In this document: piece by piece, positions 9,390-18,964 of the stretch | Layout of the letters: every line of letters starts with the position of its first letter | How positions within the stretch are numbered: the first letter of the stretch is position 1 | From: Cryobacterium sp. HLT2-28 | GTDB taxonomy: Bacteria > Actinomycetota > Actinomycetes > Actinomycetales > Microbacteriaceae | Direction of reading: 5' to 3' | Assembly: GCF_004402495.1 (NCBI RefSeq) | Contig: NZ_SOFH01000019.1 | Coordinates: 1-43,899, forward strand | DNA: 43,899 bases | Notes under the pieces: model-generated | What the model was told of the DNA's origin: nothing | Seen by the model: the letters and a program-made list of their open reading frames with translations, nothing else | Database searches by the model: none | Position numbers and translations under genes: made by a program

Positions 9390-10291
9390 TCGCCCGGGCG
9401 GCTGTGGATTCGTACCTGCGGCACGTCGCGATCGAACGCGGGCTGAGCGCCAACACGGTCGCCGCGTACCGTCGGGACCTCGTCATCTACGCCGGCTGGC
9501 TCGCCGGGCACGAGCTCACCGACCTGCGGGCGATCACCTCGCTGCACGTGTCCGAGTTCGTGCGGTTCCTGAGCCTGCGCGAAGAGTCGCCGCTGACGGC
9601 GGCGTCGATCGCGCGCATCCTCTCGACCGTGCGCGGGTTCCACCGGTTCCTGCTCGAAGAGGGCACGGTCGAAACGGATGTCGCGCACGAGTCGAAACCG
9701 CCCAGGCTCGGCACCCGGCTGCCCAAGGCCATCTCGATCGAACAGGTGACCGCGCTGCTGGACGCCACCGACGGCGACGACGTGCAGGCGCTGCGCGACA
9801 AGGCCCTGCTCGAGCTGCTCTACGCCACGGGCGCCCGGGTCTCCGAGGCGGTGAACCTCAACGTGGACGACGTGCTCGAAACGGATGTCGTGCGGCTCAC
9901 CGGCAAGGGCGACAAGCAGCGGATCGTGCCGGTCGGCAGCTTCGCCCGGAAGGCCATCGACGCGTACCTGGTGCGGGCGCGGCCGCTGCTCTCCGGGCGC
10001 GGCAAGGCCACGCCCGCCCTGTTCCTCGGCCTCCGCGGGCAGCGGGTGAGCCGCCAGAACGCGTGGCTGATCATCCGGGCCGCCGCCGAGCGCGCCGGTC
10101 TGGACGGGCACGTGTCGCCGCACACACTCCGGCACTCCTTCGCCACCCACCTGCTCGCCGGCGGCGCCGACGTGCGGGTCGTGCAGGAACTGCTCGGGCA
10201 CTCGTCGGTCGCGACAACCCAGATCTACACCCTGGTCACCGTCGACACCCTGCGCGACATGTACACGACCGCGCACCCGCGCGCCCGCTGA
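9386..10291 (+). CDS. xerD: site-specific tyrosine recombinase XerD
   Basis: Resolves chromosome dimers at dif together with XerC and FtsK. At 301 aa it has the standard length. It has an N-terminal SAM-like core-binding domain (about residues 1-90) and a catalytic domain with all expected residues: Arg151 (GARVSEAVNL), Lys174 (TGKGDK), His246 and Arg249 (HTLRHSFATHL), His272 (LLGHSSVATT) and nucleophile Tyr281. GTG 9386 is the start that matches family length; it overlaps the NUDIX stop. It matches Rv1701 in gene order, which favours the chromosomal XerD role over a phage integrase. Confidence 0.95.
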   Translation: MIARAAVDSYLRHVAIERGLSANTVAAYRRDLVIYAGWLAGHELTDLRAITSLHVSEFVRFLSLREESPLTAASIARILSTVRGFHRFLLEEGTVETDVAHESKPPRLGTRLPKAISIEQVTALLDATDGDDVQALRDKALLELLYATGARVSEAVNLNVDDVLETDVVRLTGKGDKQRIVPVGSFARKAIDAYLVRARPLLSGRGKATPALFLGLRGQRVSRQNAWLIIRAAAERAGLDGHVSPHTLRHSFATHLLAGGADVRVVQELLGHSSVATTQIYTLVTVDTLRDMYTTAHPRAR

Positions 10292-10345
10292 GGGTCGCCA
10301 CAGCCCCAATCCGTGCGATCCCGGTCGGGCCCACTCCTGCTATGT

Positions 10346-10437
10346 GCATAACTCCTGCAATTCGTGGTGGCGACGGATGCCTGCCCCGGAATTCCGGGGA
10401 ACTTGTCGGAGCGACGCAGAAACTGCAGGAGTTATGC
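10346..10437. repeat. concentric nested palindrome between xerD and parA
   Basis: Outer arms GCATAACTCCTGCA (10346-10359) and TGCAGGAGTTATGC (10424-10437) are perfect inverted repeats. A perfect 16-bp palindrome, CCCCGGAATTCCGGGG (10384-10399), sits inside. Both have the same centre (10391.5). Two more ACTCCTGC-like words lie just upstream. The element fills most of the 243-bp gap before parA. Confidence 0.85.
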
Positions 10438-10521
10438 GGGGGCGAGGCCGCGGATCCGGACTGATCGGGGCGGGAGCGGCGCTTTTCGGCGATCCTTGCG
10501 AGCGGGAGCCGATCCGATCGC

Positions 10522-10527
10522 TACACT
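10522..10527 (+). promoter_or_regulatory. -10 box of a leaderless parA transcript
   Basis: TACACT lies 7 nt before the GTG at 10535, so transcription would start at or next to the start codon. No Shine-Dalgarno is present. A possible -35 (TTGCGA, 10496-10501) is spaced 20 bp away, longer than ideal. Confidence 0.6.
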
Positions 10528-10534
10528 CGACACA

Positions 10535-11455
10535 GTGATGGGTGCAGGACGGATCGAGGACATCTCAGTGGCGCGTAAGCAGGGTGACCGGATACTACTC
10601 CCCGGTTTCGAGGACGTACCAGTCGGTGCTACCGGGCGCCCGAAACGCGAATTCGAGGAGCCGGAGCCTCTCAAGAGCCACGGCCCGGCGCGCATCATCT
10701 CGCTGTGCAACCAGAAGGGCGGCGTGGGCAAGACCACGACCACCATCAACCTGGGTGCCGCCCTGGCCGCGTACGGCCGTCGCGTGCTCGCGATCGACTT
10801 CGACCCGCAGGGCGCGCTCTCGGCCGGCCTCGGCGTGCCGACGCACGACGTCACCACCATCTACGACCTGCTGCTCAGCGGCTCGGTCAACCCGAGCGAC
10901 GCGATCCAGAAGACCTCGGTCGAGAACCTCGACATCATCCCGGCCAACATCGACCTGTCCGCCGCGGAGGTGCACCTCGTCAACGAGGTCGCCCGCGAGC
11001 AGATCCTCGCCCGGGTGCTGCGCAAGATCTCCGGCGACTACGACGTCATCCTGATCGACTGCCAGCCCTCCCTCGGAATCCTCACCGTGAACGCGCTCAC
11101 CGCGAGCCACGGCGTGCTCATCCCGCTCGAATGCGAGTTCTTCGCCCTGCGCGGCGTCGCCCTCCTGATCGAGACCATCGACAAGGTGCGCGACCGGCTC
11201 AACCCGGCCATCGAACTGGACGGCATCCTCGCCACAATGTACGACTCCCGCACCCTGCACTCCCGCGAGGTGCTCGATCGGGTCGTCGACGCGTTCGGCG
11301 ACAGCGTGCTCGAGACCGTCATCGGCCGCACGGTCAAGTTCCCCGACGCATCCGTCGCCGGTGTTCCGATCACCGAGTTCGCGCCAGAGCACGCGGCAGC
11401 CAAGGCGTACAAGCAGGCGGCGCGGGAACTGATCCAGCGTGGCGCCGTCGCCTGA
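10535..11455 (+). CDS. ParA/Soj-like ATPase next to scpAB
   Basis: Walker-type ATPase of 306 aa, related to chromosome-partitioning ParA. The deviant Walker A (NQKGGVGKTTTTINLG, about residues 60-75) is followed by DFDPQGALSAGLG and the IDCQPSLGILTVNAL motif, all diagnostic for the ParA/MinD family. In Actinobacteria this parA copy is found upstream of scpA and scpB (Rv1708 position) and is separate from the parAB pair near oriC. A role in chromosome organisation is inferred. Start choices are GTG 10535, ATG 10538 or GTG 10568; 10535 fits the upstream -10 box for a leaderless transcript. It overlaps scpA by 17 nt. Confidence 0.9.
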   Translation: MMGAGRIEDISVARKQGDRILLPGFEDVPVGATGRPKREFEEPEPLKSHGPARIISLCNQKGGVGKTTTTINLGAALAAYGRRVLAIDFDPQGALSAGLGVPTHDVTTIYDLLLSGSVNPSDAIQKTSVENLDIIPANIDLSAAEVHLVNEVAREQILARVLRKISGDYDVILIDCQPSLGILTVNALTASHGVLIPLECEFFALRGVALLIETIDKVRDRLNPAIELDGILATMYDSRTLHSREVLDRVVDAFGDSVLETVIGRTVKFPDASVAGVPITEFAPEHAAAKAYKQAARELIQRGAVA

Positions 11456-12248
11456 CGCGGCCGCTCCGAAAGCATTCTCGGTTGCCCTCGGCAACTTCGA
11501 GGGCCCGTTCGACCTGCTGCTCAGCCTGATCAGCAAGCACGAGCTGGACATCACCGAGATCTCGCTCAGCCGGGTCACCGACGAGTTCATCGGCTACCTG
11601 CGCGGGCTCGACCAGACCGAAGAGCTCGACCAGGCCACCCAGTTCCTCGTCGTCGCCGCGACCCTGCTCGACCTCAAGGTCGCCGGGCTGCTGCCGCAGG
11701 GCGAACTCGTCGACGCGGAGGACGTGGCCCTGCTCGAGGCCCGCGACCTGCTGTTTGCCCGGCTGCTGCAGTACCGCGCGTTCAAGACCGCCTCGGCCTG
11801 GTTCCTCGGCCGGATGGACACCGAGGCCACCCGGCACGTGCGCTCGGTGCGGCTCGAGGAGAAGTACCGCGCGCAGACGCCCGAACTGGTCTGGACCCTC
11901 TCGCTCGGCGACTTCGCCGCCCTCGCGGCGCTCGCGCTCACCCCGCGGGAGCTGCCCACCGTGGGCCTGGACCACCTGCACGCGCCGCTGGTGAGCATCC
12001 GGGAACAGGCCGCCTACATCGTGTCGATGCTGCGCCCGGGGGAGACCCTCACTTTCCGCGAGCTCATCGTCGGCGCGGAGCTCAAGGGCGTCGTGATCGC
12101 TCGTTTCCTGGCCGTGCTGGAGCTCTACCGGCACGGCGCCATCTCCTTCGACCAGCTCGAACCGCTCGGCGACCTCAGTCTGCACTGGAGCGCCGAAAAC
12201 TGGTCCGAAGCCAACCTCGCCGACCTCGGAGCCGACTATGACGCTTGA
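11439..12248 (+). CDS. scpA: segregation and condensation protein A
   Basis: Kleisin subunit of the bacterial SMC condensin complex; it bridges the SMC heads and binds an ScpB dimer. The 269-aa protein has the family start FEGPFDLLLSLISKHELDITEISL (about residues 19-42). The C-terminal winged-helix segment (LTFRELIVGAELKGVVIARFLAVLELYRHG) contacts the SMC head. GTG 11439 lies inside the parA 3' end. The gene overlaps scpB by 11 nt. Confidence 0.95.
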   Translation: MAPSPDAAAPKAFSVALGNFEGPFDLLLSLISKHELDITEISLSRVTDEFIGYLRGLDQTEELDQATQFLVVAATLLDLKVAGLLPQGELVDAEDVALLEARDLLFARLLQYRAFKTASAWFLGRMDTEATRHVRSVRLEEKYRAQTPELVWTLSLGDFAALAALALTPRELPTVGLDHLHAPLVSIREQAAYIVSMLRPGETLTFRELIVGAELKGVVIARFLAVLELYRHGAISFDQLEPLGDLSLHWSAENWSEANLADLGADYDA

Positions 12249-12882
12249 CGCCGTGCACACCAGCGACCCCGCCGCTGACCCGATAACCGGCCCGGCCCTG
12301 GCCGGCACCATTCAGGATGCCGCGGGCGGGCTTGCCCCGATCGAGCGCAAACTCGAGGCCCTGCTCATGGTCGCCGACGAACCGCAGAGCCTGATCCACC
12401 TGGCCACGGCCGTCGACCGCCCCCTGAAAGACGTCAAGGCGGCCATCGCCCGCCTGGTCGCCGACTTCGACGGCGTCGCGGGCACCGTGCGCCGCGGTTT
12501 CGAACTGCGCGAAGTCGCCGGCGGCTGGCGCATCTACGTGCGCCCCGAATACGACCTGGTCGTCGCCGATTTCGTGCTCACCCAGAACCCGAGCCGGCTG
12601 TCCCAGGCCGCCCTCGAGACCCTCGCCGTGATCGCGTACAAGCAACCAATCAGCCGCGGCGCTGTAGCCTCGATTCGGGCCGTTAATGTTGACTCGGTCG
12701 TGCGTACCCTCCTGGGTCGAGGTTTGATCACCGAGGCCTTCACCGACAGCGAGACCGGCGCGATCAACTACGCCACCACCGACCTGTTGCTCAGCCAGCT
12801 GGGAATCAACACGCTGGACGAGTTGCCATACATATCGCCGTTGCTCGCAGACGGCGCAGACGGATTTGAGGATCTTCCATGA
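12238..12882 (+). CDS. scpB: segregation and condensation protein B
   Basis: Partner of ScpA in the SMC complex. The 214-aa protein contains two winged-helix domains. The second carries the family motif PSRLSQAALETLAVIAYKQPISRGAVASIRAVNVDSVVRTLLGRGLI (about residues 119-165). ATG 12238 overlaps scpA, and the stop overlaps the next gene by 4 nt (ATGA), so scpA, scpB and the pseudouridine synthase are a coupled set. Confidence 0.95.
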   Translation: MTLDAVHTSDPAADPITGPALAGTIQDAAGGLAPIERKLEALLMVADEPQSLIHLATAVDRPLKDVKAAIARLVADFDGVAGTVRRGFELREVAGGWRIYVRPEYDLVVADFVLTQNPSRLSQAALETLAVIAYKQPISRGAVASIRAVNVDSVVRTLLGRGLITEAFTDSETGAINYATTDLLLSQLGINTLDELPYISPLLADGADGFEDLP

Positions 12883-13667
12883 CCACCGACCCCCAGGGCA
12901 CCCCGACCAACCCGGATGCCGCCGCAGACGGCGTGCGCCTGCAGAAGGTCATGGCCTCCGCCGGCGTCGCCTCCCGCCGCGTCTCCGAGGACCTGATCGC
13001 CGCCGGCCGGGTGCGCGTGAACGGCAAGGTCGTCACCGAACTCGGCCGTCGAATCCACCCCGACACCGACAAGATCGCTGTGGACAACATCGCCGTGCAG
13101 CTGGACACCACCCGCCGCTACGTGATGCTCAACAAGCCCGTCGGCGTGGTCTCCTCCATGCAGGACGAGAGCGGCCGGCCCGACCTGCGCGAGTTCACCG
13201 ACCAGTTCGAGGAACGGCTCTTCAACGTCGGCCGCCTCGACGCGATGACCAGCGGCCTGCTCATCCTCACCAACGACGGTGACCTCGCGCACGTGCTCGC
13301 GCACCCCTCGTTCGGCGTCACCAAGACCTACATCGCCAAGGTGGAGGGCCGCGTCTCCGCGCAGACCATCGGCCTGCTGCAGAGCGGCATCGAACTGGAC
13401 GACGGCCCCATTTCCGCCGACAAGGCCCGCATCCTGACCAGCCCTCCCGGCGACGGTTTCAGCCTGGTCGAGCTCACCCTGCACTCCGGCCGCAACCGGA
13501 TCGTGCGCCGCATGATGGAGGCCGTCGGCCACCCCGTCGTCGACCTCGTGCGCCGCCAGTTCGGCCCGCTGCACCTCGGCACCCTCCGGGTCGGCGACGT
13601 GCGCGACCTGACCAAGGCGGAACTGGGCCAGCTGCTCACCGTGTCCCGCGCCGAAACCAAGGACTAG
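12879..13667 (+). CDS. rluB: RsuA/RluB family rRNA pseudouridine synthase
   Basis: Predicted to convert a uridine in rRNA to pseudouridine; the exact target (23S or 16S) is not shown by the sequence. The 262-aa protein starts with an S4 RNA-binding domain (VRLQKVMASAGVASRRVSEDLI, about residues 19-40). The catalytic domain has the active-site aspartate in NVGRLDAMTSGLLILTNDG and the later GRNRIVRRMMEAVGHPV motif of the RsuA/RluB/E/F group. It sits after scpB as Rv1711 does. Confidence 0.9.
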   Translation: MTTDPQGTPTNPDAAADGVRLQKVMASAGVASRRVSEDLIAAGRVRVNGKVVTELGRRIHPDTDKIAVDNIAVQLDTTRRYVMLNKPVGVVSSMQDESGRPDLREFTDQFEERLFNVGRLDAMTSGLLILTNDGDLAHVLAHPSFGVTKTYIAKVEGRVSAQTIGLLQSGIELDDGPISADKARILTSPPGDGFSLVELTLHSGRNRIVRRMMEAVGHPVVDLVRRQFGPLHLGTLRVGDVRDLTKAELGQLLTVSRAETKD

Positions 13668-13690
13668 TTCCGAACACCAGGAGAACCACC

Positions 13691-14773
13691 ATGGTCGAGA
13701 GTCGACTGATCGGACCGGTGCGCGTCGTCGGCGCGGGCCTGCTGGGCACCAGCATCGGCCTCGGCCTGCGCAACCGGGGCATCGACGTGATCCTCGCCGA
13801 CGCGTCGCCGACCAACCTGAGCATCGCCGTCGACTACGGCGCCGGCCGGGCGGCCGCCCCCGGCGACGCACCCCAGCTGATCGTCGTCTGCGTTCCCCCC
13901 GACGTGACCGCCGAGATCGTCGCCCGCGAGCTGGAGGCGTTCCCGCAGGCGATCGTGACGGATGTCGCCAGCGTCAAACTCGCGCCCCTCGCCGAGCTCA
14001 CGGCCCGCGGCGCCGACGTGTCCCGCTACATCGGCGGTCACCCGCTGGCCGGCCGTGAACGCGGCGGACCCCTGGCCGGCCGCGCCGACCTGTTCGTCGG
14101 CCGGCCCTGGGTCGTCGCCGCGCACGACGCGATCAGCTACCAGCAGGCCACCGCGATCGACGACCTTATCCTCGACCTCGGCGCGATCCTCGTCGAGATG
14201 AGCCCCGAAGAGCACGACCGCGGCGTCGCCCTGATCTCCCACGTTCCCCAGGTCGTCTCCACGATCATGGCCCGCCGGTTGACGGATGCCCCCGCCTCCG
14301 CCCTCAACCTCGCCGGCCAGGGCCTGCGCGACGTGACCCGGGTCGCGGCCAGCGACCCCGAACTGTGGGTGCAGATCCTCGGCGCGAACGCCCAGCCCGT
14401 GCGGGACATCCTGCTCGCCTACCGCGACGACCTCGACCGGTTCATCGACGCCCTCGCCGACCCGGCCGCGCCCGGCGCACGGCGCAAGGTCGCCGAGGAA
14501 CTCGCCGGCGGCAACGCCGGGGTGGCCCGGCTGCCCGGCAAGCACGGCCAGGACCGCCGGTTCGTGTCGCTGAGCGTGATGGTCGACGACACCCCGGGCC
14601 AGCTGGCCCGGCTGCTGGCCGAGATCGGCGAGGTCGGCGTGAACCTCGAAGACCTCCGGCTCGAACACTCGCCGGGCGCCCAACTGGGCCTGGCCGAAAT
14701 TTCCGTTCTCCCCGAAGCGGTTTCCCGCCTCACCGAAGAGCTGGCCGCCCGCGGCTGGCGGATTGCTGGTTAG
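13691..14773 (+). CDS. tyrA: prephenate dehydrogenase with ACT domain
   Basis: Oxidatively decarboxylates prephenate to 4-hydroxyphenylpyruvate in tyrosine synthesis. The 360-aa protein has an N-terminal Rossmann domain ([19 protein letters not shown], about residues 11-29). It then has the family motifs TDVASVK and [12 protein letters not shown], a helical dimerisation domain, and a C-terminal ACT domain (about residues 290-360, [20 protein letters not shown]). The ACT domain suggests feedback control by tyrosine. The ATG at 13691 has a good Shine-Dalgarno (CCAGGAG). The cmk gene starts 4 nt after its stop. Confidence 0.92.
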   Translation: MVESRLIGPVRVVGAGLLGTSIGLGLRNRGIDVILADASPTNLSIAVDYGAGRAAAPGDAPQLIVVCVPPDVTAEIVARELEAFPQAIVTDVASVKLAPLAELTARGADVSRYIGGHPLAGRERGGPLAGRADLFVGRPWVVAAHDAISYQQATAIDDLILDLGAILVEMSPEEHDRGVALISHVPQVVSTIMARRLTDAPASALNLAGQGLRDVTRVAASDPELWVQILGANAQPVRDILLAYRDDLDRFIDALADPAAPGARRKVAEELAGGNAGVARLPGKHGQDRRFVSLSVMVDDTPGQLARLLAEIGEVGVNLEDLRLEHSPGAQLGLAEISVLPEAVSRLTEELAARGWRIAG

Positions 14774-14777
14774 AACT

Positions 14778-15464
14778 ATGGGACGTCATTCCCGCCCCCA
14801 CCTCGTCGCGATCGACGGGCCGGCCGGCAGCGGTAAGTCCAGCGTCAGCCGCGCCGTCGCCCGCCGCCTCGGTTTCGACTACCTCGACACCGGCGCCGCC
14901 TACCGGGCCCTGGCCTGGTACGTGCTCTCGAAGAAGATCGACCCGGCCGACGCGCCGGCGGTCATCGCCGCGCTCGGCGGCTTCGACTACTCGATCGGGA
15001 TCGAACCCGACCGGTACTACGTGCAGGTGGGCGACACCGTCGTCACCGACTTGATCCGGGAGCCGGAGGTGTCGGCCGCGGTGAGCGCCGTGGCCCGCAT
15101 TCCCGAGGTGCGCAGCTACCTCACGAAACTGTTCCGCACCATCGCCGCGGGCTCCCCGCGCACCGGCGTGGTGATCGAAGGACGGGACATCACCACCGTC
15201 GTGGCCCCCGAGGCGGAGGTGCGCATTCTCCTTACTGCATCCGAAGAGGCTAGAATGGCTAGGCGCTCTGCGGAAATATCGACCCAATCGGCTGAAACCG
15301 TGGCAGAACAGTTGCGATCGAGGGATCGCGCTGACTCCCAGGTAGTCGAATTCATGAGCGCCGCAGACGGTGTGATCACCGTCGACTCCACCCATCTCGA
15401 CTTCGACCAGACCATTGACGCGGTCATCGATGTCATCAATACACGCCGCGAGGAACTCGCATGA
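14778..15464 (+). CDS. cmk: cytidylate kinase
   Basis: Phosphorylates CMP and dCMP with ATP. The 228-aa protein shows the P-loop [21 protein letters not shown] (about residues 12-32) and the [11 protein letters not shown] motif for nucleotide-monophosphate binding. It also has [33 protein letters not shown], which contains the LID-region arginines. ATG 14778 was chosen over an in-frame TTG at 14763 inside tyrA because the conserved part begins right after it. The stop overlaps der by 4 nt. The cmk-der pairing is common. Confidence 0.95.
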   Translation: MGRHSRPHLVAIDGPAGSGKSSVSRAVARRLGFDYLDTGAAYRALAWYVLSKKIDPADAPAVIAALGGFDYSIGIEPDRYYVQVGDTVVTDLIREPEVSAAVSAVARIPEVRSYLTKLFRTIAAGSPRTGVVIEGRDITTVVAPEAEVRILLTASEEARMARRSAEISTQSAETVAEQLRSRDRADSQVVEFMSAADGVITVDSTHLDFDQTIDAVIDVINTRREELA

Positions 15465-16975
15465 ATAACAACGACTTCGACGACACGATCCCAGCCATCG
15501 ACACGGAACTGGTCTCACGACTGGACGACCTCGATGAAGATCTGGTCACCCGGCGCGCCGCCGCCCTCCGCACCGGACTCGACGAGTACGAGCTCGACGA
15601 CGAGGACTTCGACGTTCTCGACTCGGTGACGGATGACCCCGACGCCATCCAGTACCTGCCGGCCCTGCCGGTGATCGCCATTGTCGGCCGCCCGAACGTG
15701 GGCAAGTCCGCACTGGTGAACCGCATCCTCGGCCGCCGTGAGGCCGTCGTGGAGGACACCCCCGGTGTCACCCGCGACCGCGTCACCTACAAGGGCGAAT
15801 GGCACGAACGCAAGTTCAGCCTCGTCGACACCGGCGGCTGGGAGCCCGACGCCAAGGGCATCGACGCATCCGTCGCCGCTCAGGCCGAACTGGCCATCGA
15901 GCTCTGCGACGTCGTCATGTTCGTCGTCGACGCGAACGTCGGCCCGACGTCCACCGATGAGGCCGTCGTGCGCCTGCTGCGCAAGGCCGGCCGTCCGGTC
16001 TTCCTCGTCGCCAACAAGGTCGACGACATCCGCCAGGAGCCCGAAGCGGCCAGCCTGTGGGCGCTCGGCCTCGGCCAGCCGTGGCCGGTCTCCGCGCTGC
16101 ACGGTCGCGGCGTCGCCGACCTGCTCGACGCGATCCTCGAAAAGCTCCCCGAAATCTCCGCCGTCGCCAAGCAGGAGGTCGGCGGGCCCCGCCGCGTGGC
16201 CATCCTCGGCCGCCCGAACGTGGGCAAGTCCAGCCTGCTGAACAAGGTCGTCGGCGAGGAGCGCGTTGTCGTCAACGAGCTCGCCGGCACCACCCGCGAC
16301 CCGGTCGACGAGCAGGTCGAGCTCGGCGGCAGGGTGTGGCGCTTCGTCGACACCGCCGGCATCCGTCGCCGCGTGCACCTCTCGCAGGGCGCCGACTTCT
16401 ACGCGTCGCTGCGCACGAGCGCCGCGCTCGAAAAGGCCGAGGTCGCCGTCGTGCTCATCGACGTCACCGAGGTCATCAGCGAGCAGGACGTGCGCGTGAT
16501 CGACCTCGTGCTCGAGTCCGGCCGTGCGCTGGTGCTCGCGTTCAACAAGTGGGACCAGATCGACGACGACCGTCGCCGCTACCTGGAGCGTGAGATCGAG
16601 CAGGACCTGGCCCACGTGGCGTGGGCTCCGCGCGTGAACATCTCGGCCAAGACCGGTCGCCACATGGAGAAGCTCGTTCCGGCGCTGGAGACCGCGCTCG
16701 AGGCGTGGGACACCCGCATCGCCACCGGCAAGTTCAACGCGTTCCTCGCCGAACTCGCCGCCGAGCACCCGCACCCCGTGCGCAGCGGCAAGCAGCCGCG
16801 CATCCTGTTCGGCACCCAGGCGTCCAGCCGCCCGCCGACCTTCGTCATCTTCACCACCGGGTTCCTCGACCCGGGCTACCGCCGGTTCATCCAGCGTCGC
16901 CTGCGCGAGACCTACGGATTCGTGGGAAGCCCGATCAACATCAGCATGCGCGTGCGCGAGAAGCGCAAGCGCTAG
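15461..16975 (+). CDS. der: ribosome biogenesis GTPase Der
   Basis: Essential double GTPase needed for 50S subunit assembly. The 504-aa protein has two G domains, each with the P-loop GRPNVGKS (about residues 76-83 and 250-257). DTGGWE and DTAGIRR are the two G3 motifs, and NKVD and NKWD the two G4 motifs. A KH-like C-terminal domain follows. An acidic N-terminal extension of about 65 residues (Asp/Glu-rich) precedes the first G domain, as in other Actinobacteria. ATGA overlap with cmk. It is the last gene of the long operon and a terminator follows. Confidence 0.95.
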   Translation: MNNNDFDDTIPAIDTELVSRLDDLDEDLVTRRAAALRTGLDEYELDDEDFDVLDSVTDDPDAIQYLPALPVIAIVGRPNVGKSALVNRILGRREAVVEDTPGVTRDRVTYKGEWHERKFSLVDTGGWEPDAKGIDASVAAQAELAIELCDVVMFVVDANVGPTSTDEAVVRLLRKAGRPVFLVANKVDDIRQEPEAASLWALGLGQPWPVSALHGRGVADLLDAILEKLPEISAVAKQEVGGPRRVAILGRPNVGKSSLLNKVVGEERVVVNELAGTTRDPVDEQVELGGRVWRFVDTAGIRRRVHLSQGADFYASLRTSAALEKAEVAVVLIDVTEVISEQDVRVIDLVLESGRALVLAFNKWDQIDDDRRRYLEREIEQDLAHVAWAPRVNISAKTGRHMEKLVPALETALEAWDTRIATGKFNAFLAELAAEHPHPVRSGKQPRILFGTQASSRPPTFVIFTTGFLDPGYRRFIQRRLRETYGFVGSPINISMRVREKRKR

Positions 16976-16990
16976 GGAGTTGTTCGAGCG

Positions 16991-17023
16991 AAACGCGCGC
17001 GTCCTTCGGGGTGCGCGCGTTTT
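16991..17023 (+). terminator. rho-independent terminator after der
   Basis: A 10-bp GC-rich stem (16991-17000 with 17013-17022) followed by T residues ends the housekeeping operon. It also lies downstream of the convergent symporter gene and may act in both directions, since the 5' arm begins with AAA. Confidence 0.8.
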
Positions 17024-17075
17024 GCGTTACCGCCCGGCTCAAGGGATCGCATCCGGGGCTCGACAACCGGGCGGG

Positions 17076-18560
17076 TCAGCGGGTGGGGGCGGGCAGCTGG
17101 CGCTCGGGCGCGTGGAGGCGGGTCATGATCTTCGTGATGCCGCCCGGGCGGCGGCCTCGGGTGAGCAGCGAGACGCCCACCATCACGGCGAAGGCCGCCG
17201 GCACCGTCCAGGCGGCGGGCTGCGCCAACAGTTCCTGGCCCGGCCCGGCCAGGGGCCCCAGCACCCGGCCGGCCACGATCGCCCCGCCGCAGAGCGCGGC
17301 GCCGGCGAGCATCCCGGCGATCGCGCCCGCGTCGGTGAGACCGCGCCACCAGATGCCCAGCAGCAGCAGGGGACAGATCGTCGACGCCGTGAAGGCGAAG
17401 ACCAGGCCGACGCTCCCGGCCAGCTGCATCGAATCGGTGAGCAGCGCGACGCCGAGCGGCACCAGGGTGGAGAACACGGCGGCGACGCGGAAGCCGAGCA
17501 CGCGTCCGCCGAGCACGTCCTGGCTGATCACCCCGGCGATGGAGACCACGAGCCCCGACGTGGTCGAGAGGAACGCGGCGAACGCCCCGGCGATGACGAG
17601 GGCGGTGAGCACGTCACCGGCCGGGCCGGGAAGCAGCCGGCCGGGCAGGAGCAGCACCAGCGCATCCGGGGTGCCGCCGGTGGCGATGTCGGGGGTGAAG
17701 GCACGACCGAGCACGCCGTACACGGTGGGGAACAGGTAGAAGACCGACAGGAGCCCGATCACGATCAGAGTCGTGCGCCGGGCCGAGGGTCCGTCGGGGT
17801 TCGTGTAGAAGCGCACCAGCACGTGCGGCAGGCCCAGCGTGCCGAACAATAGGGCGACGACCAGTGAGATGTCCCGGTAGGCGTCGGCCACGGGGGAGGT
17901 GGCCGGGGCGGATGCGAACGGCTCGGCCACCGCCGCGACCGAGAGTCCCGAGTTGCCCATGATGATCAGGATCAACACGATCGGTAGGGCGATCGCCGTG
18001 AACTTGAGCCAGAACTGGAACGCCTGCACGAAGGTGATCGACCGCATCCCGCCGGTCACCACGGTGACGCAGACGACGACGGCGACCGCCACGGAGCCGA
18101 CCCACGACGGCAACCCGGTGGCGATGCTCATGGTCAGCGCGGCGCCGTGCAGCTGGGGCACGATGTAGAACCAGCCCACCATCACCACCAGAGCGCTCGT
18201 CACCCGTCGCGCCGCCACCGACTCCAGCCTCGCCTCGGTGAAGTCGGGGATCGTGTACGCGCCCGACCGGCGCAGCGGCGCCGCCACGAACAGGAGCAGC
18301 ATCAGGTAGCCGGCGGTGTAGCCGATGGGGAACCAGAGCGCATCCGACCCGGAGATGAGGATGAGCCCGGCGACGCCGAGGTAGCTGGCGGCCGAGAGGT
18401 ACTCGCCGCCGATGGCGGAGGCGTTCCACCACGGCCGCACCGTGCGGGAGGCCACGTAGAAGTCCTCGGTGGTGCGCGAGATGCGGAGGCCGTAGAAGCC
18501 GATCCCCGCCGTCACGGTGAACAGCCCGATCAGGGCCGCGTAGCCCGCCCAGGCGTTCAT
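17076..18560 (-). CDS. sodium:solute symporter family protein (monocarboxylate/acetate type)
   Basis: Predicted sodium-coupled uptake permease of 494 aa with about 13 membrane segments. It has the SSS-family features of the ActP/MctC group: RISRTTEDFYVASRTVRPWWNASAIGGEYLSAASYLG near the N-terminus and GTLGLPHVLVRFYTNPDGPSARRTT in the middle. The likely substrates are acetate, pyruvate or propionate, inferred from the family and from the acetyl-CoA synthetase module next door. The true start is ATG 18560, overlapping the preceding small membrane protein by 4 nt. It is the last gene of a four-gene minus-strand operon headed by a two-component system. Confidence 0.88.
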   Translation of the reverse strand: MNAWAGYAALIGLFTVTAGIGFYGLRISRTTEDFYVASRTVRPWWNASAIGGEYLSAASYLGVAGLILISGSDALWFPIGYTAGYLMLLLFVAAPLRRSGAYTIPDFTEARLESVAARRVTSALVVMVGWFYIVPQLHGAALTMSIATGLPSWVGSVAVAVVVCVTVVTGGMRSITFVQAFQFWLKFTAIALPIVLILIIMGNSGLSVAAVAEPFASAPATSPVADAYRDISLVVALLFGTLGLPHVLVRFYTNPDGPSARRTTLIVIGLLSVFYLFPTVYGVLGRAFTPDIATGGTPDALVLLLPGRLLPGPAGDVLTALVIAGAFAAFLSTTSGLVVSIAGVISQDVLGGRVLGFRVAAVFSTLVPLGVALLTDSMQLAGSVGLVFAFTASTICPLLLLGIWWRGLTDAGAIAGMLAGAALCGGAIVAGRVLGPLAGPGQELLAQPAAWTVPAAFAVMVGVSLLTRGRRPGGITKIMTRLHAPERQLPAPTR

Positions 18561-18964
18561 GCGCCGTCGACCAGGGCGAGGTACCTGGCCTCGTTGCGGG
18601 CCGCGGCCCGCACGTGCAGCCACGCGCTCAGCAGGATGATCGGGTACACGCCGACGCCGAGCGCCAGCCAGGAAAAGGGCACCCCGAGGAACTCGGCCTG
18701 ATCCAGGCCCGGCACGTACGCGATCAGCAAGGGAAAGGCCAGCAGAATGAGGAGGAACCCGACGGCGACGACCACCGCGAGGAGCAGCTGCGAGCGGATC
18801 AGGGAACGCACATACACCTGGCCCACCTCGGACAGCTCGGCGACCTCACCAACCACCGGGCGGCCGGGTGCGCGCCGGGCCTGGGCGATGGGCGCCGTGA
18901 CCCTGACCCGGCGCGGCGGGATCGGTGCGCCGGGGCCCGCCTCGGTGGGAGGCTCCGGCGTCAT
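18557..18964 (-). CDS. small membrane protein preceding the symporter (DUF485-like role)
   Basis: A 135-aa protein. The N-terminal ~45 residues are Pro/Arg-rich and cytoplasmic. Two hydrophobic helices follow (LLLAVVVAVGFLLILLAFPLLIA, and FSWLALGVGVYPIILLSAWLHV), then a short charged tail. Size, two-helix layout and position immediately before an SSS permease match the DUF485-type partner found with ActP and MctC. Sequence similarity to the DUF485 protein at 21088 is weak by eye, so the family call is tentative. ATG 18964 and the stop both overlap their neighbours by 4 nt. Confidence 0.75.
   Translation of the reverse strand: MTPEPPTEAGPGAPIPPRRVRVTAPIAQARRAPGRPVVGEVAELSEVGQVYVRSLIRSQLLLAVVVAVGFLLILLAFPLLIAYVPGLDQAEFLGVPFSWLALGVGVYPIILLSAWLHVRAAARNEARYLALVDGA

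Noticed and set aside
9386..10291. XerD as an integrase of a mobile element
   Set aside because: Length, residues and position in the conserved housekeeping order all fit chromosomal XerD.
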